DNA of 19,474 bases from CAZAIO01 sp964485235 (lineage in GTDB: Bacteria; Chloroflexota; Dehalococcoidia; GIF9; UBA5629), in assembly GCA_964485235.1 (NCBI GenBank), contig CAZAIO010000048.1, forward strand, positions 1-19,474. The letters run 5' to 3'. The notes beneath the pieces are model-generated. The model was not told where the DNA came from, ran no database searches, and saw nothing but the letters and a program-made list of their open reading frames with translations. The number at the start of each line of letters is the position of its first letter. Position 1 is the stretch's first letter. A program made the translations under genes and the position numbers. Shown here one piece after another: positions 15,121-19,474 of this stretch.

Positions 15121-15157
15121 CCTACGGGGCGCATCTGAAGATACGCCCCTACGAGGT
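15121..15157. repeat. Palindromic element E (GGGGCGCATCT core)
   Basis: GGGGCGCATCT (15126-15136) pairs with AGATACGCCCC (15139-15149) with one imperfect pair, followed by TACGAGGT. It lies between the 150- and 287-residue genes. Confidence 0.8.
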
Positions 15158-15181
15158 ATACCATTGGACACAAATAGACAT

Positions 15182-15634
15182 TTATTTACCCATGTATGAA
15201 ATCGCGGCAATGGCATCCGGTACCGGCTTATTAGCCTCGATATAGTGGACGGCAAGGTGCGTTGCCGCCTGCAGGACCTGCTCCGGGTCCAGCGGGAGCT
15301 TTGCCTCCATCCTGCCGAAACGGGAAAGCAGGTACACCATCCGGGGCATGGCTTTCCAGTCCACCGTGTGCTCGTAGCCTATCTTGCCTTTGACTGCTTT
15401 CTTTACGGCTTTCGTATGGTGAGGCAGGAACCAGGTACCCGGGTCTGCGCGATCGCCGAACACGGCAAAAGCCTGCCAGGGTAAACCATCCTTTTCAAGA
15501 GAGCGACCGCCGGTCGCCCCTACCGAGTCCTCTGTTCCATTCTCCCCACCGGGCGCATCTAAAGATACGCCCCTACATTGGTCTTGCTGGATCTGGCAGT
15601 ACCAGAAATCATCCTGCATATTTTCTTCTGTCAT
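15182..15634 (-). CDS. Phage protein with WQAFAVFGD...DPGTWFLPHH domain; two palindromic elements translated in its N-terminal part
   Basis: 150 residues, ATG at 15634 with AGAGGTG close upstream. Residues about 50-150 (LPWQAFAVFGDRADPGTWFLPHH, KGKIGYEHTVDW, ATHLAVHYIEANKPVPDAI) resemble a small domain found alone or attached to prohead-protease-like proteins in tailed-phage clusters, recalled rather than searched. Its molecular role is not known to me. Residues about 18-45 (CRGVSLDAPGG and SVGATGGRS) are encoded by two palindromic elements, so about a fifth of the protein is insertion-derived. The first 17 residues may be the original N-terminus. The frame stays open through both elements, although one of the three possible frames would read the TAG of TAGGGG as a stop. 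Confidence 0.65.
   Translation of the reverse strand: MTEENMQDDFWYCQIQQDQCRGVSLDAPGGENGTEDSVGATGGRSLEKDGLPWQAFAVFGDRADPGTWFLPHHTKAVKKAVKGKIGYEHTVDWKAMPRMVYLLSRFGRMEAKLPLDPEQVLQAATHLAVHYIEANKPVPDAIAAISYMGK
15501..15576. repeat. Two palindromic elements (F and G) inside the 150-residue gene
   Basis: F: GCGACC-GCC-GGTCGC (15503-15517) followed by CCCTACCGA. G: GGGCGCATCT-AA-AGATACGCCC (15551-15572) followed by CTACA and a GGTCTTG flank. About 30 bases separate them. Both are in the reading frame of the gene. Confidence 0.85.
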
Positions 15635-15648
15635 ATTTCACCTCTGTT

Positions 15649-15678
15649 CAGTCATTGGTGACTGGTAATCAGTTCATC
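15649..15678. repeat. Intergenic repeat unit, copy 2
   Basis: AGTCATTGGTGACTGGTAAT followed by CAGTTCATC matches the unit at 15090-15112, with a short extra stretch. It is again placed between a gene's SD and a palindromic element. Confidence 0.5.
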
Positions 15679-15690
15679 GTTCACCCCATC

Positions 15691-15731
15691 CCCACCGGGG
15701 CGCATCTAAAGATACGCCCTTACGATGTCGT
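15691..15731. repeat. Palindromic element H (GGGGCGCATCT core)
   Basis: GGGGCGCATCT (15697-15707) pairs with AGATACGCCC (15710-15719), followed by TTACGATGTCGTG. It is nearly identical to the element at 15121 and lies between the connector-like and 150-residue genes. Confidence 0.8.
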
Positions 15732-15738
15732 GCATTAA

Positions 15739-16326
15739 TCAATTATCCGCGTAGAGCGTTCCCTGTTTGAGCTTTGCTCCGGCTTTTTTGCAGCCTTTCC
15801 GGAAATCAGCGAGGCGGTTGCGAGCCCAGGTCAAATAATCGCGATCGACATTTTCGCCTCCTGAGCCGACCAGGTTAACGGAGAACTGGCTCTGCTGCAG
15901 CACGGCATAGGCACTGGCGCCCAGGGCGATCAGGTCCTCGTCTTTCGCGGGCAGCGTGGAGCTGCTGCTCCCCAGCTCATGCATCGCCGTCCAGTAGACA
16001 TTACAGTTCGTGCCGTCGCCGACCGTTTCCAGAAGCGTCACGGTATCGCCGTACAGCTCGAACCGGACAAATGTCCGGGGAGTACTGCCGGTCGGGAACT
16101 CCACGCGATCTACAGACACGCGGCCGGTGAGCGATGAGATATCGATGTCCGGATCATCGGCAACGGTGGCCACCGCTGTTTTCATCTGCTGCGGGGAGTA
16201 ACGGGAGTACTCGGCAATCGCACGGGTTATGGCGCGGTCCAGCTCATCGTTGGTCCAGCGGTAAGTACCGGAGTCCAGCTCCTTCAAGTCAAGGCGTACC
16301 AGGTCCCGCATGTCGGCGATGTCCAT
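15739..16326 (-). CDS. Phage head-tail connector/adaptor-like protein
   Basis: 195 residues. The N-terminus (MRDLVRLDLKELDSGTYRWT, then DELDRAITRAIAEYS) is the pattern I recall from small helical adaptor proteins that dock under the portal ring in tailed phages. A beta-rich middle and a helical C-terminus (DEDLIALGASAYAVLQQSQF, WARNRLADFRKG) follow. The role would be joining the filled head to the tail. Its ATG overlaps the TAA of the upstream 67-residue gene (TAATG), so the two are translationally coupled. Position downstream of capsid and decoration genes is normal for an adaptor. Medium confidence, since these proteins vary widely in sequence. Confidence 0.7.
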   Translation of the reverse strand: MDIADMRDLVRLDLKELDSGTYRWTNDELDRAITRAIAEYSRYSPQQMKTAVATVADDPDIDISSLTGRVSVDRVEFPTGSTPRTFVRFELYGDTVTLLETVGDGTNCNVYWTAMHELGSSSSTLPAKDEDLIALGASAYAVLQQSQFSVNLVGSGGENVDRDYLTWARNRLADFRKGCKKAGAKLKQGTLYADN

Positions 16327-16529
16327 TATTCAGTTTCCTCCGACATGATCCTTTTGTTGAGCACCGTCTGGAGAGTGGTTTTCTGGTCGACAGTGGGCTC
16401 GGTGAGGAAATAGACATCGACTATCCCGCCGGAATGCTCCGCGACCGAAGTGATATCACCACGTTCCAGTCCTATCTCCTGCTCCAGTTCCACGCAGGTT
16501 ATCTTGTTGGTGAGCGTTATTTTGTGCAT
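16326..16529 (-). CDS. Small phage protein of unknown function (67 residues)
   Basis: The start chosen is the ATG at 16529, which has a strong SD (AAGGAGG) four bases upstream. A longer frame to 16667 would run over the 258-residue gene. The protein begins MHKITLTNKITC and contains DITSVAEHSGGIVDVYFLTE. It is small, acidic and probably alpha/beta. No family recognised. Its stop overlaps the start of the connector-like gene, so it probably works in head completion or is co-regulated with that protein. Confidence 0.7.
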   Translation of the reverse strand: MHKITLTNKITCVELEQEIGLERGDITSVAEHSGGIVDVYFLTEPTVDQKTTLQTVLNKRIMSEETE

Positions 16530-16544
16530 ATTGCCTCCTTCATC

Positions 16545-16563
16545 GCGCGACCGCCGGTCGCCG
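16545..16563. repeat. Palindromic element I (GCGACC-GCC-GGTCGC core)
   Basis: A 15-base core at 16547-16561 identical to element F lies between the 258- and 67-residue genes. The usual CCCCTACGA flank is missing, so this is a degraded or core-only copy. Confidence 0.65.
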
Positions 16564-16569
16564 CCACAG

Positions 16570-17346
16570 TTACGATTTCGATTGCCAGAGCTGGAAATTA
16601 CCATATATGGATCCGGCATTGACGCCGCCGGTAACGCCGTTTTTAATGGCGTGCACCCAGTTGACATCGCTGGCCACGCCCGACGGTATTTTGGCGGGAT
16701 CTGTCTGCGTGGCTTTGAGCACGTCGTTTACATACCAAGCCTCGCTTACTCCCGGTGTATGGACCATAACAACGCTGACCGGGATATACTCGGTGAGCGT
16801 AGTTTCCAGATCGAGCTCCCCTCTTTCGGTGCCGAATGACTCTGCTGCCAGCGCATAATTGGTTACCTGAAAACCGACTCCTCTGGCTGCGAGCTGGTTT
16901 TCATCCGGCGTTGCCTGTGATTTCAACTGCAACCGGCGAACTGCCTGCGGATCAGAGTGATATGCCGCATAGGTGAAAGCCAGGATAAAAGTCTTATCGA
17001 AATCAAAACCGGTATAAGCAATGCCCTGGAGTGTCAGAAGGAAGGAATAAATAATATATTTACTGTTTGCGGTAGCGCCGGTATAGATGCGGGACGTATT
17101 AAGTGTGGGGTAGCTTACCCCGCTGCCCGCCGATATTGCCGAAGTGGAAGCGTGATTGAGCCAGGGTATCCAGATCCCGCGCCTTGCCAGAATAGAGATA
17201 GCGTTAGCAGCAGCAAGGTCCAGCCCGCTGGCATCCTTCACCACCACGACGGGACGGCCGTAATCATCGAAGAGCTTCTCCGGATGGTCCGGGTCCACCA
17301 GTACCCTGACCGGATGGCCGTATTGATCAAAGAGTATATCTGTCAT
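16570..17346 (-). CDS. Phage structural protein with N-terminal tandem LFDxYGxPVxV motif
   Basis: 258 residues, ATG at 17346 with AGAGGTG close upstream. The N-terminus has two copies of a 14-residue motif, LFDQYGHPVRVLVD (5-18) and LFDDYGRPVVVVKD (25-38), spaced 20 residues apart. The remainder is rich in beta-like segments, Ser/Thr/Gly and aromatic residues, and ends GSIYGNFQLWQS. It looks like a virion surface, fibre or decoration protein, with a C-terminal jelly-roll-like region. I do not recognise a named family. It lies between the decoration and head-completion genes, so it could be a second head-decorating protein or a host-binding protein. Confidence 0.6.
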   Translation of the reverse strand: MTDILFDQYGHPVRVLVDPDHPEKLFDDYGRPVVVVKDASGLDLAAANAISILARRGIWIPWLNHASTSAISAGSGVSYPTLNTSRIYTGATANSKYIIYSFLLTLQGIAYTGFDFDKTFILAFTYAAYHSDPQAVRRLQLKSQATPDENQLAARGVGFQVTNYALAAESFGTERGELDLETTLTEYIPVSVVMVHTPGVSEAWYVNDVLKATQTDPAKIPSGVASDVNWVHAIKNGVTGGVNAGSIYGNFQLWQSKS

Positions 17347-17388
17347 AGTTCACCTCTATTCAGTGATTTCTTGTTATCACCTCACCAC

Positions 17389-17505
17389 ACCCCGGGCGTA
17401 TCTGAAGATGCGCCCTTACGAGGCCTGCCAGGGTGACCGCCGGTCACCCCTACGAGGTCTTCCTTATTCGGGCGAACGCCGTTCGCCCCTACAATATGTT
17501 GTGGC
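17389..17505. repeat. Array of three palindromic elements (J, K, L)
   Basis: J: GGGCGTATCT-GA-AGATGCGCCC (17394-17415), then TTACGAGG. K: GGGTGACC-GCC-GGTCACCC (17431-17449), then CTACGAGGTCTT. L: GGGCGAAC-GCC-GTTCGCCC (17470-17488), then CTACAATATGTTGT. Three different cores share the same layout and orientation in one gene gap. Confidence 0.88.
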
Positions 17506-17532
17506 GGGAGTGGGAGGTATCACCCCCGCCAC
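17501..17532. repeat. Hairpin just after the decoration gene
   Basis: GTGGCGGG (17501-17508) pairs with CCCGCCAC (17525-17532) around a 16-base loop, starting 26 bases past the decoration-protein stop. On the minus strand it is followed by AACATATTG rather than T residues, so it is more likely an mRNA-stabilising or attenuating hairpin than a full terminator. Confidence 0.45.
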
Positions 17533-17557
17533 AGAAAAAGTAATGGTTATTCGGTTA

Positions 17558-17968
17558 TTAAGCCGTACTGTCTGCCCGGGCATTCAGATGAAACAGGACC
17601 TTTGTCTCGGACAGGGCAATACCTATCGGAGTATTGGCGTCGCTGCTGGTACTCGGCGCGGTCTGGGTGATCTTGCCATAGTCCGATCCTTCCGCCACAT
17701 AAACAGGGCTTCCGGGCGTGGCGCCGGTGTAGCCGCTCACCACAGGGCAGGGAGAGACCGGTACCTCATCACCGGACTCGCCTTCCTGCAGGGCGACGAC
17801 ACGCCCCTGTATCACACCGCCTACAGTTGCAAGGGCGCGTTTCCAGCCCGAGCTATAGCCCAGGACATCGCCGCGCTTGCAATCCTCCGCCAGTGTGACC
17901 GTGGGAGCTCCGGGCCCCACGTTTGAATTTTCTATCTTGCGACTTATTCCGTCGTCTGCAAATGCCAT
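17558..17968 (-). CDS. DUF2190-like capsid decoration/stabilisation protein
   Basis: 136 residues with the pattern of small beta-barrel phage proteins placed right after the major capsid gene. It has an N-terminal region with VTLAEDCKRGDVLGYSSGW, then GVIQGRVVALQEGESGDEV, VSGYTGATPGSPVYVAEG and the C-terminal TPIGIALSETKVLFHL. Family members coat the outer capsid and stabilise it at three-fold or quasi-three-fold axes. SD AAAGGAG lies seven bases before the ATG at 17968. The capsid gene stops 140 bases upstream, with a CATTGCGAG-type repeat between them. Confidence 0.8.
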   Translation of the reverse strand: MAFADDGISRKIENSNVGPGAPTVTLAEDCKRGDVLGYSSGWKRALATVGGVIQGRVVALQEGESGDEVPVSPCPVVSGYTGATPGSPVYVAEGSDYGKITQTAPSTSSDANTPIGIALSETKVLFHLNARADSTA

Positions 17969-18000
17969 TGGTTAGCTCCTTTCGTTTATATTAATTAATT

Positions 18001-18101
18001 GTCATTGCGAGCGGAGCGCGGCAATCTCACCGCCACTCCACCTAGATTGCTTCGTCATTTCATTCCTCGCAATGACAGGTTGTTTTAATTCTCGCAATGA
18101 C
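18001..18101. repeat. CATTGCGAG-type repeat between capsid and decoration genes
   Basis: GTCATTGCGAG (18001-18011) is inverted as CTCGCAATGAC at 18066-18076, and a further half copy of CTCGCAATGAC is at 18091-18101. Internal GCGGCAATCTC and AGATTGCTTCGTC segments are typical of this widespread repeat type. It occupies almost the whole gap between the two genes. Confidence 0.8.
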
Positions 18102-18108
18102 GGCCGGT

Positions 18109-19032
18109 TTAGTCCTGGACGCCGATCAGCGCGGCGGCCTTCTTGGTGCTGAACAGGGCGAGGGAGACGTACCACTTTACCCGGGTGCGGGTGGCGTCCT
18201 TTGTCTCCATCTGGCCGATGGGTACCACCTGCATACCTCCGGGGCTGGTGAGCCCGCACAGCCCATCCTCGCCGAACTGGAAAGCGTATATCGTGGAGCT
18301 GGCGCCCCCGGTGATGGCCGTTTCAACGCTGCCCGCAAGGGTATGAGTGTCTTTGATAAAATCATTGATGGCGATGGGAATGCCGTTGTAGAGCTGCACG
18401 AACTCGCCGAGCTTGCCCTGGCCGACTTCGAGGTTATTGCCTGCTGCCCGGGCGAGTGCGTTGATCTTCCTCCGGCTGCGGCGGCTCATCATGAGCAGGT
18501 CCGGCTTCCCGCCGAGCACCGCATCGATGAGGGCATCGAGCTTTTCCAGTGTGAGCGTGGCGCCGGTGGCGCCCATGGCGACGACCTGGTTGCCGGCGGC
18601 GCCGGTGTTAATGATCTTTCTCAAGCCATCAAATTGATTGACGTCCGCGGTAATGTCCCCGTAGATAAACTTCTCCTCCAGCTCATGCCGGACCGCTTTC
18701 GCGGTAAGCTCGATGATCGCCGCTTCCACGTCCTGGATGTTGGAGCGGGTCTGTTTGATGTACTCGTCGACATCGGCGTTCTGCCCGAGGATCTTCAGCG
18801 TGGCCGTCTGCTGGCTGAAGGTGACCGGCGGCGATGTGGTCCAGTCGTCATTGACGGCGTGCCATTCGGCACTGGGGAGCGTAGACTCCCTGTTGTACGT
18901 GAGCGCATTGCCCACGATCTCTATAAAGGGCATGCTCTGGAGCAAGGGACAGTCTTTTATCACTTCCTCGATCACGCCCACAAGTAACGCATCGTTACTG
19001 AGTTTTGCTGCTTCCGGTAATGTGATTGCCAT
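18109..19032 (-). CDS. HK97-fold phage major capsid protein
   Basis: 307 residues, the normal length for a scaffold-assisted HK97-fold capsid protein without a fused delta domain. The order fits: an N-arm (LPEAAKLSNDALLVGVIEEV), the N-arm to E-loop region (LTYNRESTLPSAEWHAVND), a spine-helix region (EAAIIELTAKAVRHELEEKFIYGD) followed by FDGLRKII, and an A-domain (LTLEKLDALIDAVLGGKPDLLMMSRRSR) with IPIAINDFI and a C-terminal TRVKWYVSLALF strand. No Lys-Asn cross-link is inferable. SD AAAGGAG lies eight bases before the ATG at 19032. It is flanked by a scaffold-like gene and a decoration gene, the normal head-gene order. Confidence 0.88.
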   Translation of the reverse strand: MAITLPEAAKLSNDALLVGVIEEVIKDCPLLQSMPFIEIVGNALTYNRESTLPSAEWHAVNDDWTTSPPVTFSQQTATLKILGQNADVDEYIKQTRSNIQDVEAAIIELTAKAVRHELEEKFIYGDITADVNQFDGLRKIINTGAAGNQVVAMGATGATLTLEKLDALIDAVLGGKPDLLMMSRRSRRKINALARAAGNNLEVGQGKLGEFVQLYNGIPIAINDFIKDTHTLAGSVETAITGGASSTIYAFQFGEDGLCGLTSPGGMQVVPIGQMETKDATRTRVKWYVSLALFSTKKAAALIGVQD

Positions 19033-19050
19033 AGGTTATTCTCCTTTCAT

Positions 19051-19114
19051 TATTAAGATTTAGATTGAGATAAAGATTTAGACCTTCATTGACGCCTCAA
19101 TCTCAGTCTCAGTC
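19051..19114. repeat. Short direct repeats before the capsid gene
   Basis: AAGATTTAGA occurs at 19055-19064 and 19073-19082, and TCTCAG is repeated at 19101-19112. These low-complexity repeats fill the gap between the scaffold-like stop and the capsid SD. No terminator or promoter is evident. Confidence 0.4.
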
Positions 19115-19474
19115 TCATTTCTTTTTAGCCTGGTCCAGGCCGTAGTTGATTTTCTCCCGGGTGGTCATGTTGGACAGGTCGGCCGGTGCCCTGCCCGGGC
19201 TTCCTGCAGGGATGGTCGTCTGCTGCGTCTGCTGATGGTTTTGCAGTTCAAGACCTTCTTTTACCCTGCCGATGATTCCGTTCGCCTTTTCAACCGAGGC
19301 ATTGATCTCTTCAACGGTGGCGCCGGTGATCATGTCGGCCGGTAACAGGGGATTGCTTTTCAACACCAGGTCGCGGTAGGCATTGACCGCGCCTTCATGC
19401 TGCGCGGAAAGCGAAGCGAAGCCTTTGTCCTTTTCTTCGGCTGCGGCTTTCTGCTGCTCCGCTGCCTGCGCGTT
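19115..19474 (-). CDS. Phage scaffold/prohead-associated protein (5' part outside the window)
   Basis: The minus-strand frame is open from the window edge to a TGA at 19115-19117, giving the last 119 residues. The visible part starts NAQAAEQQKAAAEEKDKGFA, an Ala/Glu/Lys/Gln-rich probable coiled coil. It then has DLVLKSNPLLPADMITGAT and ends LSNMTTREKINYGLDQAKKK. Such a helical, charged protein directly upstream of the major capsid gene is usually the scaffold, sometimes fused to the prohead protease. No protease motif is in the visible part. The internal TTG at 19366 is not needed as a start, since the frame continues to the edge. Confidence 0.75.
   Translation of the reverse strand, partial: NAQAAEQQKAAAEEKDKGFASLSAQHEGAVNAYRDLVLKSNPLLPADMITGATVEEINASVEKANGIIGRVKEGLELQNHQQTQQTTIPAGSPGRAPADLSNMTTREKINYGLDQAKKK

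Noticed and set aside
16530..16667. N-terminal extension of the 67-residue gene to 16667
   Set aside because: It would overlap the 258-residue gene and run through an element; the ATG at 16529 has a strong AAGGAGG site.
17389..17505. CRISPR array
   Set aside because: The three palindromes have different cores and no unique spacers of constant length; they are separate members of a palindromic element family.
17501..17532. Rho-independent terminator after the decoration gene
   Set aside because: The stem is good but no T run follows on the transcribed strand; kept only as a hairpin.

Overview
The window joins about 11.4 kb of bacterial chromosome (1-11424) to part of a prophage structural cluster (11662-19474) that runs off the right edge. 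No rRNA, tRNA or other taxonomic marker is present. The host genes are an AroH-type chorismate mutase, a long-form SerA beside an aminotransferase remnant, a diverged PlsY-like protein next to a DegV protein, large FAD oxidoreductases and an orphan NarL-type regulator. Together with CATTGCGAG-type intergenic repeats, this set suggests an anaerobic environmental bacterium, possibly Chloroflexota/Dehalococcoidia. That placement is inference.

Host region, left to right. A partial radical-SAM coproporphyrinogen oxidase-like gene lies on the minus strand (1-898). serA (minus) follows, with its own promoter and terminator and an apparent frameshifted C-terminal remnant of a class V aminotransferase in its leader. 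Next are ribF and aroH (both minus). On the plus strand is a DegV/FakB-like fatty-acid-binding gene followed by a PlsY-like membrane acyltransferase, a plausible lipid pair. Convergent to these is a two-gene minus operon: an FAD-dependent protein of the COG2509 type translationally coupled to a DUF429 protein. A fumarate-reductase-like flavoprotein (minus) ends in a strong terminator and is divergent from an orphan NarL/LuxR response regulator (plus). The 444-base gap between them has promoters for both directions and an operator-like palindrome.

Prophage region, all on the minus strand and so read right to left: scaffold-like protein (partial), HK97-type major capsid protein, DUF2190-like decoration protein, a structural protein with an N-terminal tandem motif, a 67-residue protein, a head-tail connector-like protein, a 150-residue phage protein, a holin-like fusion protein, and a 765-residue tail/receptor-binding-like protein. 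No tail tube, tape measure, integrase, portal or terminase is in the window; portal and terminase would be expected to the right.

The most striking signal is a family of short palindromic elements confined, as far as I can see, to the prophage interval 13981-17490. Each typical copy has a variable self-complementary core next to a constant CCCCTACGA-like flank, always in the same orientation. Cores differ by compensated changes that keep the stem. Copies fill gene boundaries, and two reading frames (150- and 287-residue proteins) contain two copies each with the frame kept open, so the elements are translated into linkers. A second repeat family (GTCATTGCGAG...CTCGCAATGAC) lies between the capsid and decoration genes and again near 14033.
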